A stretch of DNA of 64,000 nt from Luscinia megarhynchos (Eukaryota; Chordata; Aves; Passeriformes; Turdidae), in assembly GCA_034336665.1 (NCBI GenBank), contig CM067568.1:42884770-42948769 (forward strand), given 5' to 3'. Under the pieces are notes generated by a model that was not told the origin of the DNA, ran no database searches, and saw only the letters and a program-made list of their open reading frames with translations. Position numbers and translations under genes: made by a program. Within the stretch, counting starts at the first letter, position 1. Each line of letters starts with the position of its first letter. Positions 37,037 to 50,576 of this stretch are shown here, piece by piece.

Positions 37037-40000
37037 ACTTTCCTTTCTTATTTTAATAAGATTTACAGCTCCTACAGCATGCATGTGATGACAACAAGAA
37101 TTTTTTTTTCCTACATTAATGTCATTTCATAGATACCTGAGGCTCATGGATTTTAAAATTACTGTAAATATCAGACTAGTTTGAGGGCCTATCTGAATAT
37201 TGAGAACTTAACCTGAACACTGCCTCTTAACATCTGAGGGGATTGGAACCTCATAGAATCAGATAATATTTACAACTACACCTTTAGTAAAACTGCATAG
37301 CCCTTTTCTCTGAGCTACCTGCAAGAAATGTATACCAGAGTGGCAGTTCTGTCTCTGGAGACAAAGACCAGATGGGATGTGAACACCCTGTGCACCTTCA
37401 GCTGTCTCTTTTTAAATCTTCTAATGAGTTAATGAAATATAGCTTCGTTAGAGCAGTCACTAGAAATAGGCATGGAAAATGACATTCTGTTTTTCACTCA
37501 CTGCTTTGTGGAAGTAGATACAATGACAATTTTCAAGATTCTGAGAAAATATTTTTCCTTTGGAATCCAGCTCTGGATTTCATTTTATTGAGCCACCTGG
37601 GACCTAAAAACAAAAGGGCAAAATTTCTCCCTGGTGGAGTATAAAAATAGACCCTCTATTTATAAGAGGTAAGACCTTTCTAATATTTCTATAGTCCGGG
37701 TAGATGGAGCTGCCATTCAAGCTCTCCTGATCTCCTGAGGGAAAAGCATAGTTTTGGTGGTGTTGCCCAATTTGTGGCAAGAACAGTAAATCACAGTCTG
37801 CAATCTGGCTTTTGTTTCTGGAGCAGTTCCAAATAAAAAGTTAGCTTATTTCACAGTTAAAAAAAAAATAAAAAAAAAATTCTAGAACTGAACTCTCTGC
37901 TAGGTTCTATCAATTTGTTTTGTCCATTTCAAAAGGCAAAGCTACTTTAATAAAGAATCATCTTGAAAGTAGTTTAATCTGACTCATTCTCTTTTAGTCT
38001 TCTGAGAGAGGATTCAAGTGGATGCATCATGTTACCTTCCATTGCAGACACAATATCAGACAACCACGTGGGCCATGATTGCAGCATCTAAAACTGTTAT
38101 AGATGCAGTAGCAAACAGTAAAAAGCAGTAAGAAAAGATTTGTTACTGAGTTTTTGTTGGTCATGTTAGGGCTTAAAATAAACCCCACGCAGAATCCATT
38201 TGAAAATTCTGATCTATATGCCAAAGTTCTTTGAAACAGAATCTAAGATCTAATTCTGTTCTTTAAGGTACAGCAGTCTCATAGGATATTGTATTCTAAC
38301 TTCCAAAAACACAGACTCCTTTCTGAGAGAGTTTTGGTTTTTCCAGGGCTGGCAACACCTTGGTGAAGGTCTTGAAATCGAAGGTTTGAATGTTGGCAAG
38401 TCTCACAGACATTGGTCAGGAAGTAGACCCACTAAGCTAATTCATAACTTTATTTGAACTACACTAATTAAAACTTTATTTTTTTGCCTTAAAAATACAA
38501 TTTAAAACACCCAGCATGATCTAAAACTCATGCTTAATGCTTATATAGTAACAAAATTTTGCTCTAGATAAGTGATTAAATTTCAGAAGCTGTTTTCAAA
38601 CTGTGTATTTTTATAGATAATGTATTTCCATTAAATTCAGATGCTAAACTTCCACAATGTAGAATTACCACAATAATTGGCTAGAGCTGTGTTAGTATTT
38701 TCTTTCATATGGCTATGTTGGGGGACAGTTTAGCAGATGTCCGAATTACAGCTTGTTAATAAAAAAGGCGATGCACGTTTCAAAGAGATGTTTTCAGGAT
38801 TCATTTTTGGATGAAATCCTATACAAACAGAACATAGGCCTTAGGCAAGTCCAAGAAATAAAGTAGGAAATAAATTGGATACAAAGGCCCATATGCTGTG
38901 TACAAATCAGGTCTATTATCTTTACTTACCTTATGGCAGAGATAGCATTTATAAACCATCTTTATGGCTGAGGAGAAATAAAAACTCAGTGTTAGCAGTA
39001 CATTGCATCCTATCTCTCAAAAAGAGGTAAGGAGTCAGCTTTTTCTCTAGGAAGAAGTAATCATTAAAGCAAAGCCAGGTGTGTATACTTGCCATGTTTA
39101 TTTAATTGCAACACGGTGTAAACATAACTAGGAAAAATCAGCTTCTTAGAACAGTGGAATCTGCTCAGCCTGAGCAACACCAGCTCAGCACCTGCCATCT
39201 CTCTGGACATACCTGAGTATTAGAATTCAATTGTGTTGTAAATTATTAAATCAAAAGGCCAAAAAAGTCATAGCAGATAGTCCTTGAGTTTGAAAATGTC
39301 CAGACTAGATCAAAGTCTGGTGACTTAAAAAATATTTTGATGATTAGGATGAATGCTTGGTTGGTTTCTTTGTTTTATTTGGTTTTTTGTGGGGTTTTGT
39401 TTGTTTGGTTTTTGGGTTTTTGTTTTTGTTTGAGTTGGTTTTTTTGGTGGGTGTTTTTGTTTGTTAGTTTGTTGGGTTTTTTTTCTTTGATTGCTTTAAT
39501 ATAACTTTTCTCTAATTGCAAAAGGCTTCCTACTTTCAGATATGCTATTGGAATCACAAAATTCTCCTGCTCATACATATGAGAAAATCAAATTCATCTA
39601 TGCTTTTTTGATGGCATTTTAATGTGATACTATTCTTACTGTCATCCTTATTATTTAAAGTTAATTAAGGTTGGTGACATGGTGATACATTGGGCGATTA
39701 TGTATCTACTTATTTTCATTAGAAGAGGAAGACATTGTGGTTAAAAAAACATATAAGAACAATAAGTTTAAAATGCTGGAACATCATCCTTTTCTCTTTC
39801 ATATTTCCTGTGTTGGTTTAGCCAAGTGATTCAAACCATTACTGTAGTATGTAGTCTAGCATTAGTGTGCATAATATATTGGTGTGATAATGTTTAATCA
39901 TCTTTATTATTGTCTTTGACTCCATTCCTTTTCTGCAAAATAGGGACAAGACTCTGATATGCAGTGCAAAAAGATCTACAAAGATAAATCCTTTAACATC

Positions 40001-40904
40001 TAAATTATAACATAAAATGATTAAAGCAATGAATACCTTTGTTACATCATCTGTCCGAGTGTACCTTACTATAAAAGTACTCTCACCATCTGCAGTCCAC
40101 AGCCCAATGCAATACTAGCCCTGTAAAAGAAACTATCCTCATTTGGATTAATGCTTTTTCACTGTGAGTTTTGGGAACATTTCCATCTTAACCTAAGCAC
40201 ACCAGTAAACTGGAAAACTAGCAGTAATGTTTGTCATCTCTATGTAACAGTCAGCAAATCCAGGAATGATGGAAGGAAGGTATCTGGTTTATCTGTTCTT
40301 TTTCTGCAGTACATTATTTCTTTTGTGATCCATTAGTAACTGAAAAGGTCAGAAGAAGATCACCTGTTTGAATTCTCTTTGCGGAAAAATTCTATCTCTC
40401 TTTTGGAGATTAAGGGAGAATTTATGCCTTTTCATGAGCTGGAATGCCTACAGAAGTGAGGGATGCCACAGAGAACATGACAGGTCAGCAGGGATGGAAT
40501 AAAAAGGGCAATCTCAGAACATCCAGAAGGAGCTGAGAAGAGAAGGCTCCTGAGAGCAGTAGGGAGCAAATATGTAGCCAAGTCAAACAAAGCACTGAGC
40601 GAGAAGAGTGTGCAGTGTGCTACAGCTCAGAGGCCCTGGAAATTTCTGGGGTAAGAGAAAGAAAGGAAGAAAAATCCACTTTGCACAAATACATGTGTGT
40701 GTGTAGTTTGTGCAGTTTTTAAATCTCTTATTTTAATCCGCCTCTCCTGTGAATATCATGTTTTTCACATTCTTTAACAAAAGCATGCATTAGGTTTTGT
40801 CAGAGGCATCCAGTGAGAGAAAAAGAAGCAACTGTCATAAACACAAATACAAAAAATTCCCTTTGAACATTTAAAAAATAGAGAGAGTTTTCTTTTTTCC
40901 TGTG
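37037..40904. other. Gene-free intergenic sequence
   Basis: AT-rich DNA with no recognisable gene. It contains a short A-rich run near 37859-37880 and the T/G-rich tract at 39358-39488. The stretch at 40430-40640 is richer in G and A than its surroundings but is not a family I recognise. Confidence 0.6.
39358..39488. repeat. T/G-rich low-complexity tract
   Basis: About 130 bases almost free of C and poor in A, made of irregular GTTT, GGTTTTT and TTTGTTTGTTTGG units. The minus-strand Lys/Asn/Gln-rich open frame over it is a composition artefact. Confidence 0.85.
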
Positions 40905-41068
40905 AACGTGGCTGAACGTTGGAAGAGATTGTCCAGAGAGTCTGTGGAGTCTCCATTCTTTGAGATAATTCAAAATCCAACTGGGCACAGACCTAAGCAA
41001 CCTGTCCTAGGTGACACTGTTTTGAACAGGAGTTTAGAGTAAGACAACTTCAACCATTCTGTGATTCT
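40905..41068 (+). mobile_element. CR1 LINE 3' end fragment
   Basis: Contains the CR1 3' blocks in sense order. GTGGAGTCTCCATTCTTTGA is followed by GATAATTCAAAATCCAACTG, then GAGCAACCTG-like and CTAGGTGACACTGTTTTGAA, and it ends CCATTCTGTGATTCTT, close to the usual CR1 terminal repeat. It covers only the last codons of ORF2 and the 3' UTR; the rest was lost to 5' truncation. Confidence 0.88.
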
Positions 41069-44000
41069 TCCTTGGGAAAGGTTTTCCAGGGAGAAAAGGG
41101 AGGTTGACATGTTTATTTAAATTAAAAATTCTTTCCCCTTTGTTCATTTAGGGAAAAAGTGTGGCTATATCTACACCTAACCTCCATCTGACTTGTGCTT
41201 CCACAACAGAAATCTCGAAGCATCTAACATCCATGTGAGCATGCTGCTGCATCAGTAGGTCCTGGTGTCTTCCACAAATTAAAGTCACAGGGACACAACA
41301 GGCAGCAAAGGCCACTAGAGGTCACACAAACTATTTAAAAGAACATGAACAAGGTAATTTATACTCCCACTGGGAACCTTTTCCTCTTCCACCTGGTCCC
41401 CTTGCTTGTCAGTCTCAGGTCACCTTCTTTCCTGATACAAGGCTGTGGTCAGGTATGTTTAGCTTGTTTTCTTCCTAAACCTGATTTTCAATTCTAGTTT
41501 AGTCATGTGGAGATGATATCACTTTATGGAAAAAAATTCATTGTGATCACAGACCATGAAAGTATCAAACAGTGGTAAAAAATATTATGTCATGCTAGCT
41601 AAAAAATGTTTTTCTTGTGTTCCAAAAACGAACTCAGTGAATGAGCAAGACAGAATATGGGAGAGAGAGTCAGTGGCAATATCCACAGTATTCATCTTCC
41701 CAAAAGCATTTCAGCTTTACCAATCACCTTTATAATTTCCAAAATCCATTTCACTAGATTTTACAGCAAGAGCTGGGATGAAGGAGAAGTGAGAGTCTTT
41801 AATGGTAAGACTGCCCCACCCAAAGCTTTATCTTCATTTTCATTCTACTCTAATATCCAGTCTCCTGACTTACAAACTTGCAGTCTATTTTCTCACTATT
41901 GTCCCTTCTTTATATTTGCTTTTTGTTTGCCAGATGTACATGCATACAGAGAAATAAGGTTTCAGATACTCTCAGATTTAGGCTGTTTTTCTATTTATTG
42001 TTGTCTCCCCTTCTCTTGTGTTTTGCCTAGAAAGGTGATATATGGATTTTCATTTGATTCAGCATGTCAAAGTGATTCCTTCCAACAGAATAGAGAAAAA
42101 CACAAGAGGAAGAAAGAGGACAGAGCACTGCAGACTTGCCAAGAGCTGAAGTGTCCATTCCCTGTACTCAGTGTACAAAATGGCTAAAAATTCTGTTTAG
42201 AAACAAATGAAAACACAAATGGGATTATTTTAATTCCCTATTTTATTTTAGCTAGAGTTAACATTTGCCAAGAACATCCCTGATAATTAGTTCTCTGGAT
42301 ATTGATTCAGGCTGTTTTGACTCCTGTTCCTTCCTAAAGACTTTTAGTCGTGTTACACCAGACAGCCTCTTGTTTGATATGCCAAATATGATGGTTGTCT
42401 ACCTTCCTCCACCTCAGTTCAGTGGTGAGAGTGATTCAGTGTGTTGGTACTAATGATGGAGTTCATATAGGCAGTAGTGGATGAGATAATGTTTTACTGT
42501 TATATGAAAATATCTGTTTTGGAATATTGTAAGTTATTCATTAGGACTACTTTTATTTACTCACTTTTTAAAGAACAGGGAGTGAGAGGGCAAGCACCCA
42601 CAAGAAGACAGAGAATGGGTACTGTAGAACACCTGGTAAACAGAAAGGATCCAAAGTCACTTTTACATCCTGAACTAAGACTGAAACTTGAATTTCCTGC
42701 TGTCTTTGGCAAAAGCTCTAAATATCAGGCCCCTTATGTTAGTCCCTTTCAAGCTTCTTTAAGCTTCTCTGTGCTGGACTTTTTAAAAGCACAGAACAAT
42801 TTGGATATAAAAGTATGTGTCTCATATCCATCAATATCTTTTGTGTTTACCAGTGACCACAGCAAACTATTTCTTTGGCTGAAGCCTCCAGTAAGTGAGC
42901 TAATGATCAATTAAAACATCTCTAATGCTTTAATGCTTTGCACTGCACCACAGGAATTCCCAAAGGAAGGAGGAAGAAGCACAGGATTTAGTTTTATGCA
43001 GCAAGAAACAATGGGACATAGATTAATTTCCTTTCCCCCTATAGCAAGGGTTTTTTGGATATCATAACAAATAATTTTAAATGAAAATCTGAACAATGAG
43101 CTGAATGCATATGGAAAGTTGCCACATGTTTTTTAGTTAAATAGTTGATTATGGAAAGAGGAGCAATATCAGTTATCAGTGCAGATTTGTAGTTTCCTTG
43201 TAACCAAAATAAACAGTTTATGAAAATATAGAGTGGGATAAAACTTTTTATTTAACATAAGTCTCAATACATGAGATCACTAGGTATGCAGTATTTACTT
43301 TCCTGTACATTAGAGAATGAATTTTGTGTGCAGATGCAAGTCCGACAGCTTCTATTCCATCTCTTCTTTTTTTTCTATCAATTTCCTTTCCTTCCCTTCT
43401 TCTCTCTCTACTTATTTTACAAAACCTCCTTTTATTCCCAATATATAAATTAATTTTGGTATCATTTTTCAGAAAAAAGAAGTAAGGAAATAATTTTAGA
43501 AACCTAGTTTGCTTATAGTAATTATTGTGTTGATTTGTTGTGACTGTTCTGAAAGATATTTTTTAATAGCTTACCATACATCTCAGCTTGGGCAGGCACA
43601 TGAGTTTCAGAATAGAGAGGTTTGGAGAAGTGACCCTGCACAACCTGTGATATCAGAGTATTGTATGAAGCAGGTCTGTCATTTCTGTTGAGGCAGAGTG
43701 ATGAGGGGATGAATGTTGTTTGTGTGAGGGATAGCTGTAGATGATCTCATTAATCTTTCATTTTATGGACACTGGTTTCAAAGGCAGAAATAGTGACTCA
43801 GAACGTGCAAATGGCATACAGGCTACTCTCTGGCCATGCAGGCTACAAGCAAGCATGGTACAGAGTGTGCTTAAATGTCACTCTGAGCCATTATCCCTGG
43901 CTCTGAAGAGCTTTGCAACTGCACTGGAGCCTGGAAACAAGGCTCACACAAACACGAAGCAAGATGCTCTTTCTAAGTCCAGGTGAGAAATAGTATTAGT

Positions 44001-44511
44001 ATTCTCCATTAGTACATAGTACTAGTATTTCTACATTACAGGAGGATGTGGACAGATGCATTGTGACCTGATACACACCATAGGATGAAGTTTAAGAGCA
44101 GCATGACACAGACCTTTGTGCCCTAGTGACAGCATTCTGCTGCTGAGGCTCAATTACTTCTGCATATTGCACACAGAATAAGTCCAGCAATTTTCATATT
44201 ATTGCTTTGTAATCCTTCTCAAAATTAAGTTATGAGAGCTCAAGTTTTACTTTTATTCTGACCCCCTGCTTTTTTAGACCTTTGCTGCTTTGATACTGTC
44301 CCTCCCAGTATGTATCTGGGCACAATGACCAGCACACAGCTAGGTAACTGCATTGAACAGTGGATGAGTGTTGCAATAATATTGAGACAGACTGGACTGA
44401 CACCATCATCAGTCCTTTATTAAAAATTTTTCGTGCCTTCTTCAAGTGGACTTTTTTCAGGCCGCTCTGTGTCCTTTCTTCACAGACACCTCCACACAAC
44501 ACTGACTCCTA
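41069..44511. other. Intergenic sequence with a run of unidentified open frames
   Basis: No recognised gene. Between 41657 and 42914 three plus-strand open frames follow each other in three different frames (about 176, 62 and 145 codons). None has a signal peptide, known domain or clear motif. The third is opened by GTG, with its first ATG 12 bases on. The 44230-44510 stretch, just before a CR1 copy, looks repeat-like but is not a family I can name. Confidence 0.45.
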
Positions 44512-45037
44512 AGTAAGTTAGCCCAACTGGGAGGATTTTTTGACTTCCCTGAGGGCAGAAAGGTCCTGCACAGAGCCCTTGACAAATTTGAGAGGTGGGC
44601 AATCACCAAAAATATGGAGTTCAACATGGACAAGTGACAGATTGTGCACCTGAGACCGGGCAACTCTTATTGTGTGCCTAGGCTGGGGAATGGGAGGCTG
44701 GAGAGCAGCACTGAAAAGGGACCTGGGTCCTGGTCGATGGCTGGTTGAGCATGTCCAGCAGTGCATGCAGTCAGGATGGCCAGGTGTGTCCTGGGGTGCA
44801 GCAGGCACAGCATCACCAGCCAGGCAAGGGAGGGGATTGTCCTGCTCTGCTCTGCTTTGCTGTGACCTCACCTTGAATAAAGCACGCAGGTTTGGGCACC
44901 ACATCATAAAGAAGACATTAAGCTAACAGATAATGTCCAAAGGAAAGCATATAGTGTCTTTGGTTTTGTGCTCAGAGCCAGGATTTAGATTCTGGTGGAC
45001 CCCTTTCAACTCACCATATTCTCTGGTTCTATGAAAC
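44512..45037 (+). mobile_element. CR1 LINE fragment with internal deletion
   Basis: Sense-orientation CR1 ORF2 sequence. CCTGAGGGCAGAAAGGTCCT is followed by TTGAGAGGTGGGC, GACCTGGGTCCTGGTCGATG, GTGTCCTGGGGTGCAGCAGG, and GAAGACATTAAGCTAACAGA with AATGTCCAAAGGAAAGC after it. At about 44960 it jumps to a CR1 3' end (TGGACCCCTTTCAACTCACC, then ATTCTCTGGTTCTATGAAA). The ORF2 C-terminal section between these blocks is missing. Stops and frameshifts are frequent, so this is dead. Confidence 0.88.
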
Positions 45038-46104
45038 CTGAAAATTAACTTGTGCTTAAGCCTAACATTCCCCTAGCCTCCCCTCAGTCATGTAAGATTA
45101 AGGTGTTGCTGGCTCAAGACACCTCTACAGCTGGAATTACCACTTTGAGGTGTGTGCTTTGCTGCAGATGGAAGCTTATTTCATGGTAACACTGACTTTT
45201 ATGAAAAACAAGTGAAAGTTTCACAAAGAGTCCCATGCTCAGTAAACAACTTACTCTCTTAATGAGCTACTTTAAAGCATCATCAAGGTTTCCTGATCTT
45301 TACCTAAACAACATCTCTGCAAAGACACACATTTTCTGGTTTTCCAGGGTAGGACTTCAGACAAATTTCAGTGTCTATCTTGCTGTGTAAACAGCCCAAC
45401 TCAACATAACTACATAAACAGAGTTGTCTGTGTAAATCCACTGGGAGTTCATGATTGGGAAAACTAAATCAGATATGGATGATGCAGAGAATGGTAGCTC
45501 CTCTTTATACCTACTCATATCAGTCTTCACAAAAGAGAGAGTGAGATTTGTTACAGCATGTCAGACTTTTCTGTGCTATCCTGTCCTGGACATACTTGGA
45601 AGTTGCTCTGAGCTTGTCATGACATGGTCACTCTTTCCATACTTGTGTAAAGATAAATATGTCCAGAAAGAAGGGTGTTTTCTCTGTGGTTTTCAGTGTG
45701 TCTCAGAATATCTTCTGAATTTTTTCCTGGCACCTGAAAAATAAAAATAATCTCTAAGATTTACTCTCCAATATGTCTTAATCCCATTTTAACATTTAAG
45801 AGTCTTTTACTGAAAAATTATCTTTGTTCTATTCTCCCAGTTGTTACATAGGATAAAGTTTGTCAATATTTGAAGTTGCCAAAGAGGAGATCCAGCATAT
45901 TGAAGACTTTGGTGAGAATTACATTTTCTCTGTATCACTATCACCTGAGCATTACAAAAACTGTGCTAAATAATTATTTCCTTTGTAACTCTAATTTGAT
46001 TTCCATGGAAGATTTTTAGTGTCTTTTGCTTTCCTTACAGTACCACTCCAAACCTCATAAATTATTTTTTGGGAATTTTTCCCCCACACTAGAAGATCAT
46101 ATTT

Positions 46105-46122
46105 CCCATTCCCATTCCCATT
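46105..46122. repeat. Short (CCCATT)3 repeat
   Basis: Three perfect hexanucleotide units CCCATT. Confidence 0.85.
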
Positions 46123-48479
46123 ATACCCACATGTATAATGTGCCTATTATGCACAACACCACAAATGAAGAGTCTCCTATTTGTATTGTCAGGGGGACCA
46201 GCCCTGCAGCATTTTTCTGATAGATGAACAGAATAGAAAACACTTTAAAACACTTTTTATGTTTTCCTTGTTCTTCCAAGCACAGTACTTATCTGCAGCC
46301 AGATAGTATCAGATCTTTATGTGTGTTTGCAGCTTGAGAGGAGCACACAAACAATCTTTTTACTCAAAGTTTGTGTGAGTCTGTATGGAATTCTCTGTAA
46401 GGAAGGAAAGCTTCCATTTCTAAAATCTTTTAACTCAAAGCAATCAGACAGAAAATATTTGGGATTATGACCTGCCAACAATCAGCCAGAAATATGTGAT
46501 TTACCTAGAAATAATCTCCCTTCACATTCTAGGAAGAAGGCAATGTTTTTTAAAAATGTCTGTAGAAGCACTTTTAGTTCATATTGTAGTTGGTTAGATA
46601 TCAGGTTGACTGTGTTCCTTTAATTTCATTCAATATAACCACATTCTTTGGTCTTTTAAGAATCATTTCCATGGCCAGATAATAGATTGCAGATTTATGA
46701 ACTGCTTTATTAACCATTGGTTCCATCTCTAATACAATAGCCACCATAGCCAGCAGGACTCTTGAAAATCTTCCTCAAAGTTTGCTTAACATGTCTTATT
46801 TACAGCAGGGCTTGAGAGAGCAGACTCATCTCTGAAACATAATTCTGTTCATCTTTATGATTGATAGGCCGTACTTTATTATAAATCCAGTGAGGCTGTG
46901 AGCTTTAATCATAATTTGTAAAATATTGAGAAAGTATTGCCTTAAAGGCAGTGTGTAAAATCACCCTGGTTGCTGTTATGAATTGTATCTCCCTGCTGAT
47001 GCATATACCAAATCCTGCTAGCATAAAATCTAGCACACAATGAAGCAACCAGGGCTTCTCACAAAAGATTATTGTCTATTTCATAAATTACTCAAGGAAA
47101 AAAACAATATACAGTGTGTTTAATATTAATGTGTTTAGCACTTTTTATTTCAAATTATTTTAAAGTGTATTTTGAAAAGCCCATTGACTGATTATTTCCT
47201 TTAGATGCAACTAAATATCCTAAGTTACTAAGGCTTTGCTTATATCAATGAAATCTGCATCAACAAAACTTTGTCAATGTGAATATTTTGACTCAAGACC
47301 TTTCTGTGAATGTGCTATCAAAACAGAGATGGGCACTTTTATGAGAACACATGGTTGAAAATGTGGTAAACAGAGTATCATCAACATACTTTGTCCCTCT
47401 GAATACTGTCAAACAGTAGAAGATTTCAGTGAGCAGTTAAACTCTGGTGGTGTAAAATTATTGAGCAAAACTAGAGATTTTGTAACTATATTTAACAGCC
47501 CTTTAAACATAAATAGAGGGCATAGTCTTGTCTTCTGTATAGATCCATTGTCTTGAGTAACATTGTATGTGCAGGTATTGTGGATATTATCTGTACCTTT
47601 CTCATCAGGTTGGCTGTCAGGTGGGACAATGAATATGTGAATAAACAAACTACTGGGTTGTTTATGCTTATGCATACAGAAATCAGTCCCATCTCTCCTG
47701 TCCCAAGGAACCACGTGTAGCATTGTTTCCAACCTTAATAAAATAGACATACTTCTTGTGCAGCTAAAAAGGGGAAGTATTTTTATCCCTTAAAGTCACC
47801 CCAACTCTTAAGCTCATTACATTTTTTTTCTTCTGAGAGGCCCTGAAGATAGAACTTTATTTTAGTATATAACTTTAGTCAGAATCTGAGTTTTTCCATT
47901 CTCACTGCAGAGTTGTTCACTCCTGGGGTTGCCAAAGAAGGTCCATTAATGTCAGCAGCTTTTGCAGCATGAAATTTTTGCCCTGAGATAACAATTGTTG
48001 GCATCTGTCTCTGTTCCAATACTTGAGAACCATCAATACATGGAGCCCTCAGAGGCTGAATGGAGTAGCAGCAGCAGCTACATGAGTATATATGAATGCA
48101 TGTAGACTTTTGTCTAGTGCTTGCTCAGGGCTTTATGATTTTCAGACACTGATCATTGTTTTCCTGCAAAGCTGCAAAGTGAAAATGATGTGAATGAAAT
48201 GTAGAGAGAGAAAGGAAAATGCTTTGATTCTTTTCTGTTCCTACCTGTTTGAGATAATAAAACAAATTCATAAGAGCTCTTCTCTCTCCTTCTTCCCCCA
48301 TTTTTTTCATATGTACACTGAGACACATGCAGGTTACTTTTTTTTTTTTTTTAGTTACATTTACTGGATTATAATATATGTATATGCTCTGAAAGCAAAT
48401 TTTTTTTCCTTTTCTTTCAAATATGGTAATAGAACCTCTAACAAAATGAATTCAGACCTTATATAAATATTTATATAAG

Positions 48480-48800
48480 TTTATTCATTGCACTAATAAT
48501 GGCTTAGCATAATGCACTGTCAAAATTACGTCAATGTAGTTTGTATGTTACATAGAGGCATCTTATTTTTACTGAGGTGGTGTTTTTTTGCAGTGTCACT
48601 GGATTTTACAGCCAAGCAGATGACCTGCAGGGAAGATTGTGTGTCCAATTAACCCCTTTTAACTCTATGCAATTACTGTTCCCATCCATTATGCTTTTTA
48701 TGAACAACAAGCATTAACAATCACACCACAATCCAGTACAAAATTAAAACTTTAGCAGCACTATGTCACAGCTGCCAGGATATAAAAAAATCATGAGAAA
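48480..48800. promoter_or_regulatory. Candidate enhancer-like cluster of ATTA cores
   Basis: Dense homeodomain-type cores (CACTAATAATGG, CCAATTAACC, GCAATTACTG, CATTATGC, CATTAACAATC). A bZIP-type TTACGTCA lies at 48526-48533. The stretch has no repeats and no open frame. It is called only as a pattern; no conservation data are available. Confidence 0.2.
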
Positions 48801-50576
48801 AAGATATTATCATGCCACCCAGCATAGAATTTTTACAAAATGAAAGAAGTTATGAACCACTGGGCTGATTGTTTGGGCAAAAGAAGAGGGAATGCAAGGG
48901 AAATGAGCTACAGTCTGTAGCTCAGGCACAGGCTAAATTGCCTGCTCTCATAAATGCAGCTATATTAAATCTAACTGCTAACTTAGATTCATGCACTGTT
49001 AGGTAAGTATTGCATTGACCCCATCAGAGCCCAGAACAGTAAATGCCCCAGGACATGACTTCTCAGACGTTCTTTTTTGTGATGGGTTGAGCTTCTGAGA
49101 ACAGAGTATATTAGAAAAACGTCCTAACAAATCTGAGCCTTATTTATTTTTCCATCACTGTGCTCACTTTCTGAGGGTAATCTAACCAAAAGACAACATT
49201 TATCTAAATGGAAAATGACTTATTAAACCTTCTATGTAAGACGATGTTAGAAATACACTGCTTCCACTGAAACCAGGGTGTGCCAAAAGAAAAGCAAGGA
49301 AATAGAAATTTATCTGTGTTTTTCTGACTTTGACAGTAGATAAAGAGATATATGACCTCAGAATGCAAGTCCAAAAACTCTCTGTGAACCCAGGATATTT
49401 GCAAATATATTTAGCAATTTAAGCATCTTGGACTGAAATCTTGGATGCTGCACACAGTGATAATAAAGAACAAGGCAGAAAAGGTGATCAGCTGTAGGAC
49501 ATCTCCACTGCATCCAATATTTTCAGTATATATCATCCTGACAAGCCAGTATCAGCAGAACCACACCTTCACTGTGCTGTCAGGAAATGATGCTGCAGGA
49601 AAATCTGCAGGAAATCTACAGGAAATCTCTATGACACAAAAGCTGTGCAGATTTTTGTGAAAGTTTAGAAAGACTTACAGGAACCAAGGCTACTGAGGGC
49701 ATGTTACTCCACAGAAGTACCAGAACATTTTTGGTTCTTCTTTTCTGTCAAATCAGCTTACCAAACCATCCTGCCTTGTAGCTGCATGATCAACAGACCT
49801 GGCAAAAAGGAAAACTGCAATATGTATGTTTAGGAGCATGAAGGGGGAGTGTAATTTTTTTTTCTGAAAGTACTTACTAGGAATTGTACCAATCTGCATA
49901 ATGTTAAAATCCTAGAAACAATCAGAAAAACCTCACTACAGCACTCTACAATAAACACTTTTCAAAGCAAAAATGGTTCAGCCTTTGTACAATGAATGAA
50001 GCAAGCAAGGCAAGGTCTAAAAGCCATGAGATCTATACTTGGTGCAGAAAAATTCCACTTGAATCCAGAAAATTGGTATTGGATAAGTAGAATTATGCAT
50101 AAAAATATATAATTATTTGCATTGCATATTCTGGTTATCAGAAAAAGAACTCCTGGGTTTATGGAAACTGTAGCTGCCACTGTTGCACATTCCAGGGAAC
50201 ATTTTTGGTGAACCGCAGCTTCTGCTGAGCTAGAGCAGCATGGGAGAAACAGAAAGACTTTAAGAAAGCCACACAAGGAAGTGTAATATGAGCCTGGAAA
50301 ACAAAGTCCTACTTCACTCATCTGATACAGATTTACAGAGAACAGCAAGAGGAGAGAAAAAAATAAGGAGAAGGAAGCACGGATGAAAAGCTAGCAGAAA
50401 TAAAAAATGTTGTATGTTAAGCTTTTTGAAAAATAAAAATAATAAATACGTGGCTTCCTAGCTTGTTCAAAACCAGTTTCTGCTGACTTTGGAAGGTGGA
50501 TTGCAAACTGCTGTTTGAGGCTGGCTTATCCAAAAAAAAGTACAGTCTCAGTGAGGAAACTGGTCACAGCACCAGA

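Larger units (their letters stand above)
45038..50576. other. Gene-free intergenic sequence
   Basis: No recognisable gene; open frames are at most about 128 codons (49962-50348, minus) and domain-free. Contains a (CCCATT)3 repeat at 46105-46122, a T15 run at 48338-48352, and an ATTA-motif-rich stretch at 48480-48800. Confidence 0.6.

Noticed and set aside
39375..39578. Minus-strand Lys/Asn/Gln-rich open frame
   Set aside because: Complement of the T/G-rich tract; low-complexity translation without a plausible gene model.
48338..48360. T15 run followed by AG as a splice acceptor
   Set aside because: A long T run plus AG is common in AT-rich DNA, and no open frame or exon-like sequence follows.
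49600..49630. Short tandem-like AGGAAATCTACAGGAAATCT
   Set aside because: Only two to three imperfect units, too small and diverged to be meaningful as a repeat array.
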